Both the position numbers and the translations under genes were made by a program. From NCBI GenBank assembly GCA_964519835.1, contig CAZFLD010000002.1:62001-126000 (forward strand): 64,000 nt of DNA. Reading direction: 5' to 3'. The notes beneath the pieces were generated by a model. That model was not told the DNA's origin. It worked only from the letters and a program-made list of their open reading frames with translations, and searched no databases. Source of the DNA: CAZFLD01 sp964519835 (GTDB taxonomy: Bacteria > Spirochaetota > Spirochaetia > DSM-27196 > CAZFLD01). Below, piece by piece: positions 8,063 through 14,918 of this stretch; position 1 is the first letter of the stretch; each line of letters opens with the position of its first letter.

Positions 8063-8884
8063 CTATTTTTCACCTTCGGCGAGCAAGCTTGCCAGATGAA
8101 CGTCGTCGGGCGGCGAGAGTATGCCTACCACGATTCCCCCAATAATAACAAGTTCCGCGAGGACCCGCATGTACAGGAGCAAGATGATGGCAAATGCGAG
8201 CGCGCCGTAGATAAGCAGATTGCCGGCCGCAACTCCGGCCAAGGCGTCGCCGACAAAAAGCACTCCTTGCCACAGGGCGGAGGTCGCCAACGCCACCAAA
8301 AACGTCACCCCTCGTCGAAGGCGACGCCGCGCGAATACACGGTAGACGAGCTGCACCACGCCGGCACTCAACAGCGTTGCCACGACCCGCGAGGCAATCG
8401 CCATCAGAACGGCGTTGCCGCCGGCGGCATCCACGGTCGAGGTAACAAACCCGCCAAGTATGGATATCGCGTAGAACAGAACCAGAATCAAGCCCAAAAA
8501 GGCCACAGATACGAGTCGTCCGACGTGGAATTTCCGCCGCTCACTCGAAAGAACGGTCGTCAAGGCCATCTCCAACCCGTCGAACAGGGCCACAGAGGTG
8601 AACACAAACGCAGCTATTGTCACGATACCAACGCCCGCGCCTGCGGTGTTGAGAACTTGCCGAACGATTGTCCCGCGGAGCTCGGCCGGCAGGAATGAAA
8701 ACAGCGAGTCTTGGACAAACGCGACAGTGTCCGTCGAACCAAAAAGCGCTTGAAGACTGATGAGAAAAAACAGGAGCGGCACAAGACCGAGCAAAAAACT
8801 GAATGCCAAACCCTTAGCAAGAAGCGGCCCTTGGATTCTGATGTAGATTCTCGGTACTGATCGAAGGACCGACGGCTCTTTCAT
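8063..8884 (-). CDS. YihY/BrkB-family inner membrane protein
   Basis: A 273-residue integral membrane protein of the YihY/virulence factor BrkB family. The pattern shows about six hydrophobic segments, including an N-terminal GLAFSFLLGLVPLLFFLISL, and charged arginine-rich loops such as RVFARRRLRRG. The family is widespread, with no settled biochemical role. The start was set at the ATG at 8884, 1 bp after the stop of the upstream zinc-ribbon gene; a longer frame upstream would run inside that gene. It belongs to a leftward operon: zinc-ribbon protein, this gene, HIT hydrolase. Confidence 0.85.
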   Translation of the reverse strand: MKEPSVLRSVPRIYIRIQGPLLAKGLAFSFLLGLVPLLFFLISLQALFGSTDTVAFVQDSLFSFLPAELRGTIVRQVLNTAGAGVGIVTIAAFVFTSVALFDGLEMALTTVLSSERRKFHVGRLVSVAFLGLILVLFYAISILGGFVTSTVDAAGGNAVLMAIASRVVATLLSAGVVQLVYRVFARRRLRRGVTFLVALATSALWQGVLFVGDALAGVAAGNLLIYGALAFAIILLLYMRVLAELVIIGGIVVGILSPPDDVHLASLLAEGEK

Positions 8885-8885
8885 C

Positions 8886-9320
8886 CTATCCCATCCTACA
8901 AATCGAACAGCCCAACACATGGACATGGGCGCGGGTGGACCGGTCAAACATACGGGCAATCACGTAATCGGTGTTGCCCAGTTTCGCCGAACACACCGGG
9001 CATATTCGAGGGTATTCCGGGTTGGCCGGGTAGCAGTAACGGCAGCCGTGAATGTGCGCGAGGTGATCGGCGACACGACCACTGCGTTGCGCCTCCGCCT
9101 GAGCCGCTTTGGCGGTAAAGACCTCCGATCGTACGGTTTCTCCGCGCTTGAGAAGGGTGCCGCAGAGGGGACATGGCTTGAGAACCTCAAAGCCGTCGCG
9201 TGTTTTTTTGGCCATTTGGTTGGCAAACTGGGAGAAGTCACGACGCCCGAGCCGGACCGTGAGTCCGACGAGGAACGCGACAAGTATAGCGAGGGCGATA
9301 AGTACGGCGGTCTCAGGCAC
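8886..9320 (-). CDS. Membrane-anchored zinc-ribbon protein
   Basis: A 144-residue protein with one N-terminal membrane helix (~4-22) and a cytoplasmic region carrying four cysteine pairs: CPLC, CRYC, CPVC and CSIC. These make two likely zinc knuckles of the C-x2-C...C-x2-C type. No named family is recognised. It opens the operon with the BrkB-family and HIT genes and diverges from rsmI. The chosen start is the GTG at 9320; no convincing Shine-Dalgarno sequence is present. Metal binding is inferred from the cysteine spacing alone. Confidence 0.7.
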   Translation of the reverse strand: MPETAVLIALAILVAFLVGLTVRLGRRDFSQFANQMAKKTRDGFEVLKPCPLCGTLLKRGETVRSEVFTAKAAQAEAQRSGRVADHLAHIHGCRYCYPANPEYPRICPVCSAKLGNTDYVIARMFDRSTRAHVHVLGCSICRMG

Positions 9321-9339
9321 TCCATCTATTTTTCGTCAC

Positions 9340-9368
9340 TGTACATGGATATCTGTAGAATATACATT
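9340..9368 (+). promoter_or_regulatory. Candidate rsmI promoter, leaderless type
   Basis: TGTACA (9340-9345), a 17-bp spacer and TACATT (9363-9368) stand 6 bp before the GTG at 9375. Both boxes match consensus at four of six positions. Confidence 0.4.
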
Positions 9369-9374
9369 GGTTTG

Positions 9375-10055
9375 GTGGCGACCCTGTACGTCGTGGCAAC
9401 GCCGATCGGCAACCTTCGCGACATAACCCTCCGTGCGGTTGATACACTCAAGGCCGTTGAAATGATCTGCTGTGAGGACACTCGCCACAGTCGGAAGCTT
9501 TTGAGCAGCCTGGGAATCGCAAAGCCCCTCATGAGCATTCGTGCCGCCAATGAGGCGGACGGTAGCGCTCGGGCGCTTGAAAAACTGGAAAGCGGCATGG
9601 ACCTCGCCTACGTCACGGATGCCGGTACTCCCGCCGTGAGTGACCCCGGATCGGTGTTTGTCGCCCGCGTTCGTGAGGCGGATCACGAGGTTGTACCGAT
9701 CCCCGGACCTTCCGCACTGACGGCGCTGATGAGCGCCTCGGGCCTGCCGGTGAAACCGCTGCTGTTCGAGGGTTTTTTGTCTCCAAAGGCAGGCAAACGA
9801 CAGAGACGCTTGGCGGAGTTGTCCGGAAGGGGGGAGAGCTTCCTTATCTACGAGTCGCCGCATCGCCTTCTCAAGCTCCTTGGTGAGCTGGCCGATATCC
9901 TACCTAAGTCCACTGTCGTGTTGGGCAGGGAGCTCACCAAGCACTATGAAGAGATTGCGACCGGAACCCCGATTGAGCTACAAACTCGGCTCGAGAAGCG
10001 GGGCGCCGTCAAGGGGGAATGCGCCCTCCTTGTATGGCCGGGCAAAATGGTTTAA
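9375..10055 (+). CDS. rsmI: 16S rRNA 2'-O-ribose C1402 methyltransferase
   Basis: A 226-residue tetrapyrrole-methylase-fold enzyme. RsmI 2'-O-methylates C1402 of 16S rRNA using S-adenosylmethionine. Diagnostic motifs are LYVVATPIGNLRDIT at the N terminus, CEDTRHSRKLL, VTDAGTPAVSDPG, PIPGPSALTALMSASGLP, FEGFL and FLIYESPHRL. The frame extends upstream through the divergent neighbour, so the start was set at the GTG at 9375, which gives the usual family N terminus and sits 6 bp after a -10-like TACATT. An in-frame ATG at 9345 is the alternative. Length is slightly below the family average because the C-terminal tail is short. Confidence 0.93.
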   Translation: MATLYVVATPIGNLRDITLRAVDTLKAVEMICCEDTRHSRKLLSSLGIAKPLMSIRAANEADGSARALEKLESGMDLAYVTDAGTPAVSDPGSVFVARVREADHEVVPIPGPSALTALMSASGLPVKPLLFEGFLSPKAGKRQRRLAELSGRGESFLIYESPHRLLKLLGELADILPKSTVVLGRELTKHYEEIATGTPIELQTRLEKRGAVKGECALLVWPGKMV

Positions 10056-10079
10056 CTTAGTGACAGGTTATGTCGATAC
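10053..10079 (+). promoter_or_regulatory. Sigma-28-like promoter of flgM
   Basis: TAAC (10053-10056), 15 bp and GTCGATAC (10072-10079) resemble the flagellar sigma-28 consensus TAAA-N15-GCCGATAA at 3/4 and 6/8 positions with the correct spacing. The expected start is near 10085, giving a short leader that contains AAAGGA ahead of the flgM ATG. Confidence 0.5.
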
Positions 10080-10103
10080 TAAAGGTGAAAGGACGGCTTT
10101 GTA

Positions 10104-10391
10104 ATGGGTATCGATAGTATAGGCCCTGTGGACCCTGTCCACAAATTCGACAAACCCGAAAAGACCTCACGACCGCAAAAACGTGCGGAGACCGATTCCG
10201 TTTCGCTCTCGGACGAAGCAAAGTTCAAGGCGGAGCTGTACAAGGCCACGGAAGAGGTCCGCAACAGCCCGGATGTTCGTCTCGATCGAATTAGCGAGGT
10301 CAAAAAGCGCCTCGAAGACCCTAATTACATCGACGAAAAGGTGCTCGGTGACGTTGCAGAGCGCCTGATGGACCAATTCGGCATCTCGTAA
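10104..10391 (+). CDS. flgM: Anti-sigma-28 factor FlgM
   Basis: A 95-residue FlgM-family protein. FlgM holds the flagellar sigma factor inactive until the hook-basal body is complete. The N-terminal half is polar and unstructured-looking. The C-terminal half (~50-95) has the sigma-binding helices, with the typical DSVSLSDEAKF lead-in, the segment VRLDRISEVKKRLEDP-NYID and the ending VAERLMDQFGI. A Shine-Dalgarno AAAGGA lies 10 bp before the ATG, and the promoter is sigma-28-like, as expected for a late flagellar gene. A terminator hairpin follows. The gene stands alone, away from other flagellar genes visible here except fapA and the minD-like gene. Confidence 0.87.
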   Translation: MGIDSIGPVDPVHKFDKPEKTSRPQKRAETDSVSLSDEAKFKAELYKATEEVRNSPDVRLDRISEVKKRLEDPNYIDEKVLGDVAERLMDQFGIS

Positions 10392-10406
10392 GCCGCCTAA
10401 TCCCCC

Positions 10407-10423
10407 ACCCGATCTCGGGTTTT
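10407..10423 (+). terminator. Intrinsic terminator after flgM
   Basis: ACCCG-ATCT-CGGGT (10407-10420) is followed by TTT and a pyrimidine-rich run. It lies 16 bp downstream of the flgM stop and ahead of the next gene. Confidence 0.6.
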
Positions 10424-10457
10424 CCCCTTTCCGTATGCCTCTCTGTTGATTGTGCGC

Positions 10458-10463
10458 TATATT
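10458..10463 (+). promoter_or_regulatory. -10 box of the ADH-like gene
   Basis: TATATT stands 6 bp before the ATG at 10470; no Shine-Dalgarno sequence is present. No convincing -35 box is seen at 17 bp. Part of the window-wide leaderless pattern. Confidence 0.4.
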
Positions 10464-10469
10464 GCTACC

Positions 10470-11618
10470 ATGGATGAGTTTGTCTTTGCTGTTCCCACCC
10501 GTGCTTTTTTTGGTTACGACGTACTCACCAGGATTGGCCCACTGGTCGCAGGCTATGGAAAGCGCGCGCTCTTGGTCACCGAATCGGCCGGAATGGAGGG
10601 CGACTACCCTGAACGGGTGCGAGACAGCCTGATACGCAAGGGCATAGACTGTATTGTCTACGACGAGCTCATCCCCGACACCGCACCCCTCGTGATCGAT
10701 CGTGTAGTCTCGATGGCCCGCGCCAGCCAAAGCCAAGTGGTTATTGGACTCGGCGGTATGCGCGTCTCCTTTGTAGCGCGCTGTGCGGCGCTTTTGGCGA
10801 CCGGGCGTCGGTCCATGGCGGACATCGTCCACGGGGCTCCCACACCCGACACCTTTTTGCCATACATCGAAGTACCGGTCTCCTGCCGCAATCACATGAT
10901 GCTTTCGAACACGTGTGTGGTCACGGTGGAGCAGAGCCGCGCTCCGATGATGATCCGCTTGCCCGTGGGGCTGGTGCAGGCGGTCCTGATCGATCCAAAG
11001 TTCTTTATGAGTGTCTCGCCCGCCTACACGGCGGCGGCGATTCTAGACGCGCTCCTCGGTTCCGTCGAGGGCTTTATTTCGAAGCACTCGAATTTCCTCT
11101 CAGACGTGCACCTGCTCAAGGCGGTAAATCGCCTTGGAAAGGCCGCGGGCATTCTTGCTCAGAGCCCGCAGGACATCAAGTCCCGGGTGGCCTCAGCGGA
11201 GGGCGGACTTGCCCTGGCCGTTGGATTGGCGATGGTCGGCCAGGGTCCGGGAAGCGCCCTCGCCTACGCCATCAACTCGAGGTTCGACGTGCCGAAGTCC
11301 TCGGTTGCAGCGATACTGCTGCCGCACGTCGTTGACTTTTTTACCACCGCTCGTGCCGAGAAGACCGGCCGAATCGCGAACGCATTGGGCGAGGAGGAAG
11401 ATGCCATCACCACAGCCGAAGCGGCGCTGTCCGCACCGGTGGCGGTCCGACGCATCATCGCCCGTCTTGGCGTCCCCGCTCGGCTCCGAGATCTCGACCT
11501 TGACATAGAATCGCTCTACGACTGTGCCGAGGCTGCGGCGGAGCTCGAAATGATCAGCAACGTCCCCATTCCCGTCGCCGCCCCGGAGCTATACGACATC
11601 CTTAAGCGTGCCTACTAG
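10470..11618 (+). CDS. Iron-containing alcohol dehydrogenase-fold protein, catalytic residues lost
   Basis: A 382-residue protein aligning over its length with group III (iron-dependent) alcohol dehydrogenases: FAVPTRAFFGYDVL at the N terminus and FDVPKSSVAAILLPHVVDF in the helical domain. The key positions are changed. The nucleotide motif GGGSxxD reads GGMRVSF. The metal motif DAxxH reads D193-ALL-G197. The two further histidine ligands are P260 and K276. Iron binding and dehydrogenase activity are therefore doubtful; the fold may serve a structural or regulatory role. The start ATG at 10470 has TATATT 6 bp upstream; an in-frame TTG at 10446 is less likely. The methylase gene follows after 30 bp. 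Confidence 0.78.
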   Translation: MDEFVFAVPTRAFFGYDVLTRIGPLVAGYGKRALLVTESAGMEGDYPERVRDSLIRKGIDCIVYDELIPDTAPLVIDRVVSMARASQSQVVIGLGGMRVSFVARCAALLATGRRSMADIVHGAPTPDTFLPYIEVPVSCRNHMMLSNTCVVTVEQSRAPMMIRLPVGLVQAVLIDPKFFMSVSPAYTAAAILDALLGSVEGFISKHSNFLSDVHLLKAVNRLGKAAGILAQSPQDIKSRVASAEGGLALAVGLAMVGQGPGSALAYAINSRFDVPKSSVAAILLPHVVDFFTTARAEKTGRIANALGEEEDAITTAEAALSAPVAVRRIIARLGVPARLRDLDLDIESLYDCAEAAAELEMISNVPIPVAAPELYDILKRAY

Positions 11619-11648
11619 CGGCGGGCACGTGTCCGGGCCGCCACAACG

Positions 11649-12515
11649 ATGCCCATCTCACCGCGCAAACTCTCAACCATAGAGCCCCAAACAAGACTCC
11701 GAAAAGGAGCACGGATCTTTGCTTCAGCCGAGCTCGATATAGCCGGCGCAAAGCGTGTTGACGTGGAATACCTCATCTCCATTGCCGGCGTCCTGCTGGC
11801 GGAGGATTCTCCGATCTCATCCGACGGCCGGACGGAACTCGATTCGATACAAGCGCGCCTAAGGACGTTGAGAGATACGGCCGCCCGCGACAACACACCG
11901 GCCCTACGACGCGTGATAAACGGAGCAAGACACCTGCTCTACGCGGAAACGGGGGAATCTCCCGCCGAATGGGACTTGCTGCCCCGTGACAAAGACGTCG
12001 AGGGCGACACGGATTTGGCCACCGCCTCTCGCGGCATCCTTTCGCAATGCGGTCTCTATCTCGACGATATTCGATCTCCGTTTAACGTCGGATCGATCCT
12101 GAGAACTGCGGAGGCGTTTGGCGTCGGCGCCGTCTATTTGTCGTCTATGACGCCGGGTCCCGAGCATCCGCGGGTCGGACGAACCGCACGCGGGGCGGAG
12201 AAACGGCTCCGAGTCGAGCGGCTGGACAGTCCGAGTCGGGTGGAGGCACCTGCGGCGATTTTTGCCCTTGAAACAGGCGGGGCGCCCGTTTCGGAGTTTT
12301 TGTTTCCGCGCTCGGGTGTGATGGTTGTGGGATCGGAAGAGCTGGGTGTCGAGCCGAACCTCCTGGCGCGGTGCCGGGAGGCTGCAGGCGTTGTCGAACT
12401 GCCGACGGTGGGGCCAAAGGTCTCTATTAACGTATCCGTCGCCGTGGGAATCGCAGTCTACGAGTGGTCCCGAAGCCTACTCGGTCCCCGAGCCGCCCTA
12501 CTTTGCCACGGTTAG
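11649..12515 (+). CDS. SpoU/TrmH-family RNA 2'-O-methyltransferase
   Basis: A 288-residue SPOUT-class methyltransferase. The three SpoU motifs are present in the C-terminal half: motif 1 around DDIRSPFNVGSILRTAEAFG, motif 2 VVGSEELGV and motif 3 LPTVGPKVSINVSVAVGIA, which together form the trefoil-knot S-adenosylmethionine site. The N-terminal ~130 residues are less conserved and probably bind RNA. The target (rRNA or tRNA) cannot be told. It probably shares a transcript with the ADH-like gene 30 bp upstream. Its end overlaps the convergent OsmC gene by 4 bp. Confidence 0.87.
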   Translation: MPISPRKLSTIEPQTRLRKGARIFASAELDIAGAKRVDVEYLISIAGVLLAEDSPISSDGRTELDSIQARLRTLRDTAARDNTPALRRVINGARHLLYAETGESPAEWDLLPRDKDVEGDTDLATASRGILSQCGLYLDDIRSPFNVGSILRTAEAFGVGAVYLSSMTPGPEHPRVGRTARGAEKRLRVERLDSPSRVEAPAAIFALETGGAPVSEFLFPRSGVMVVGSEELGVEPNLLARCREAAGVVELPTVGPKVSINVSVAVGIAVYEWSRSLLGPRAALLCHG

Positions 12516-12928
12516 GGATTTAGCACGATCTCGTATTTGATTTCGGTGGCTTTGCTTAGCATGGCCGTCACGCCGCAGTAGACATCCTGCGAGAGGTCCA
12601 CCGCCTTTTCGATTTTCTCTTTGTCGAGCTCGGAGCCGGTGAACACGTAGCGGATGCGGATCTCGGTGTAGACCTTGGGATGCTGGTCCGCAAGATCGCT
12701 ATCGACTTCCACTGCGAAGCTGTCGTAGGGCATCCGCATTTTTTTGAGGATCGATGCGACGTCCATGCCGGTGCAGCCGGCAAGCGCGGAAAGCAGGAGT
12801 CCCTTCGGCCGTGGACCACGGTCCTGTCCGCCCACCGCCTCCACTGCATCGATGGTAAAGTGGTGGCCGTGAAGCTCTACGTCGAATGATAGCCCCTCTT
12901 CCTGGACCGCCCGTGTGCTGTCGCTCAT
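12512..12928 (-). CDS. OsmC/Ohr-family protein
   Basis: A 138-residue OsmC-family protein; relatives reduce organic hydroperoxides with a cysteine pair. The two cysteines are visible in ALAGCTGMDVASIL and QDVYCGVTAMLSK, matching the YhfA-like subgroup. The GPRPKGLLLSALAGC lead-in is typical. A strong Shine-Dalgarno GGAGGAG lies just before the ATG. The glutaredoxin gene lies 43 bp downstream of nothing but spacer on the same strand and is read before this one, so the two may share a redox role. The gene end overlaps the convergent methylase by 4 bp. Confidence 0.87.
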   Translation of the reverse strand: MSDSTRAVQEEGLSFDVELHGHHFTIDAVEAVGGQDRGPRPKGLLLSALAGCTGMDVASILKKMRMPYDSFAVEVDSDLADQHPKVYTEIRIRYVFTGSELDKEKIEKAVDLSQDVYCGVTAMLSKATEIKYEIVLNP

Positions 12929-12971
12929 TGCTCCTCCTATACCCCGATTTGCGGCATTGCCGCTTGCGTTG

Positions 12972-13202
12972 CTATCGTTTTAGGGCGCGTTCGATCTCCG
13001 GCTTGTTGAATCCGACGATGATCCTCCCGTTAATATCGATCACCGGAACGCCGGCTTGCCCCGACTTTTTCTGCATTTCCGCAGCCCTGCGCTCGTCGCG
13101 AGCCACGTTGTATTCGGTAAAGGGAATTCGATTTTCTCTGAAGTAGGTCTTGGCCTTTGTGCAGAAGCTGCACGTCGGTGTTGTGTATAGCTTGATTGCC
13201 AC
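12972..13202 (-). CDS. Glutaredoxin-like protein
   Basis: A 76-residue thioredoxin-fold protein with the active site TCSFCTK (C-x2-C), the cis-proline loop GVPVIDINGRIIVGF and the terminal helix PEIERAL. It is short, like NrdH/glutaredoxin-family proteins that work as dithiol reductants. The start was set at the GTG at 13202, 5 bp after the Shine-Dalgarno GGAGGA; a longer frame upstream would begin in non-conserved arginine-rich sequence. The next gene on this strand is the OsmC-family gene 43 bp on, probably in one transcript. Confidence 0.88.
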   Translation of the reverse strand: MAIKLYTTPTCSFCTKAKTYFRENRIPFTEYNVARDERRAAEMQKKSGQAGVPVIDINGRIIVGFNKPEIERALKR

Positions 13203-13248
13203 AGTATTCCTCCGGCGGCGCCCCAAGCGCCTTGAGTTTTATATGCGG

Positions 13249-13277
13249 AAAATACTATATAACAAACCGTCGGTCAA
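13249..13277 (-). promoter_or_regulatory. Candidate promoter of glutaredoxin-osmC
   Basis: TTGACC (13272-13277), 17 bp and TATTTT (13249-13254) read leftward; an overlapping TATAGT (13254-13259) is another possible -10. The ~45-nt leader contains a hairpin, GGCGC-TTGGG-GCGCC (13217-13231), immediately before the Shine-Dalgarno sequence. Confidence 0.35.
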
Positions 13278-13320
13278 CGGTCGAACCGGAGTCCCGCGTG
13301 GTGGCGGCCGCGTATCCGTG

Positions 13321-14805
13321 CTAGAGGACGGCCTCTCTCTGGAACGCCTCGGAGAGGCGACTGCTCATGCGCTCGAGATGAGTTTCGTCCGCGATACTAA
13401 GCGCCCTGAGGACCTTAGGATCGAACTGATCAAACGCCACCCCGCCCTCTTCGTAGTTGCAAAACGCATTGGCCATGTACACCGCGTACACTACGTCACG
13501 GTCACTTTGGGGCGCCGAGTTGGGATTGTGGTGGTAGCGAATGGCGGACACCAGCGGATCCGGAAAGTTCCACTTTTCGGCAATCAAGGCGCCGATCTCC
13601 GAGTGGTTCAAGCCGGTAGATAGATCTTCGAACAAATCGGCAGGAATGCTCTTTTCCCGGCAAAACCGAGTGATCTTTTTAATAAGATCCGGATGTACTG
13701 AAGAAAAGATTATCTTGCCCATGTCGTGAAGAATCCCACCGACATATACATCGTCAAGAATCTCTTTCTTACGCATAAGGTTGCGCGCAATGCTGTACGC
13801 GTAAAATGCGGTTCGGTAGGAGTGCTCCCAAAGCTGTTTGGTGTCCGGCGAGTCGGTGCCGAGGATTCTCTGCGTGCCATAGGAGTACAGTAGATTCTTG
13901 ATACCGCGCATTCCCATGTACTTCACCGCTTCCACGATGTTGTCCACCTTCTTGGGCAACATAAACTGCGCAGAGTTGACCTGCTTAAGCAGATCGGCGG
14001 TAAGCGAGGGATCCATGCTGACCTGACGGGCGATATCTTGGATGTTTGTTTCCGGATTGCTGATCATGTGCTGAAGCTGCGTAACATTCTCCGGAAACTG
14101 CGGAAGCGATTCGATTTCTTTGACAATCTCCTGCGACATCATGTCTAGGTTCTCGAGCCTGACCTGCGACATGGGAACGGTGAGGCGGGCGACTGTTTCG
14201 CCGTTTTCGGTATCGATGTCGAAGGCGTCCTCATCCAAACCGATTTTTTTGAGCATAAGCACAAGAATGACGATTCCCAGACCGGCACCTTCGGAATCGT
14301 CGAGGACTGTCGACAGGGCCTCTTCCAAAGAGTCGAATGCGCGGGATCGCGCAATACGATCGTAGATGCGGATCTGCTCTTTTTTGGTAATCGCACTGTT
14401 ATTGACGATAAAAAGGTTCAAGAGCTGACCCTTCGCGTGAAAAATAACCTTGATGTAGAGCCCTGCGCCCTTCTGTAGCTCGAGGTAGTGATTGATGTTC
14501 TCCAAGGTCTCTTGCTTGAAGTGCGTCATGCCCTGCTTATACTCGTCCTCCTTGAGGATGTCTAGCCCTTTCTCTTTGAAGTAGACACGTTTGGTATTGG
14601 CCTTTTTGGCGTTAACGGCCAGTTCCCGGAGGCAGTAGGCCAGTGCATCACGGAGCTTGTCCTGACCCATCTCTTTGAGGAATATTCCGAGGATCTCTTC
14701 GAGATAGACCTCGGTATCGTGCGGTAGGGTGTACGACTTAACCGTCAACGGAATACCGTTTCGGGCGGCCTGCAGGACCTTTTTACTGTCAACTTGTTTT
14801 GCCAT
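13321..14805 (-). CDS. HATPase-HDOD signalling protein
   Basis: A 494-residue protein with two parts. Residues ~45-225 look like a GHKL/histidine-kinase-type ATPase: an N-box CLRELAVNAKKAN (58-70) and a G-box EGAGLGIVILVL. Residues ~240-440 are an HDOD domain (ESLPQFPENVTQLQHMISNP) that retains an HD motif (GILHDMGKIIF) and a later HH pair. No phosphoacceptor or sensor domain is seen, so the ATPase-like part may bind nucleotide or a partner rather than act as a kinase. The start is the ATG at 14805, 6 bp after GTGGAG; a GTG 12 bp upstream overlaps that Shine-Dalgarno sequence and was rejected. Confidence 0.8.
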   Translation of the reverse strand: MAKQVDSKKVLQAARNGIPLTVKSYTLPHDTEVYLEEILGIFLKEMGQDKLRDALAYCLRELAVNAKKANTKRVYFKEKGLDILKEDEYKQGMTHFKQETLENINHYLELQKGAGLYIKVIFHAKGQLLNLFIVNNSAITKKEQIRIYDRIARSRAFDSLEEALSTVLDDSEGAGLGIVILVLMLKKIGLDEDAFDIDTENGETVARLTVPMSQVRLENLDMMSQEIVKEIESLPQFPENVTQLQHMISNPETNIQDIARQVSMDPSLTADLLKQVNSAQFMLPKKVDNIVEAVKYMGMRGIKNLLYSYGTQRILGTDSPDTKQLWEHSYRTAFYAYSIARNLMRKKEILDDVYVGGILHDMGKIIFSSVHPDLIKKITRFCREKSIPADLFEDLSTGLNHSEIGALIAEKWNFPDPLVSAIRYHHNPNSAPQSDRDVVYAVYMANAFCNYEEGGVAFDQFDPKVLRALSIADETHLERMSSRLSEAFQREAVL

Positions 14806-14840
14806 CAGCCACTCCACTGCTCAAAGGCAGGCTACGTGTG

Positions 14841-14869
14841 AGAGTAGGGTTCCGACCAACGTGTGTCAA
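14841..14869 (-). promoter_or_regulatory. Promoter of the HATPase-HDOD gene
   Basis: Reading leftward: perfect TTGACA (14864-14869), a 17-bp spacer and TACTCT (14841-14846). The expected leader is about 30 nt and carries the Shine-Dalgarno sequence. This is one of the promoters here with a normal leader. Confidence 0.6.
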
Positions 14870-14918
14870 GAACGAGCCGTCACGCCGGTCATGCCAAGCC
14901 GGCGCACCGGTCCGGGCT

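Noticed and set aside
8919..9374. Upstream extension of rsmI to 8919
   Set aside because: It is antisense to the zinc-ribbon gene and places 150 unrelated residues before the conserved RsmI N terminus.
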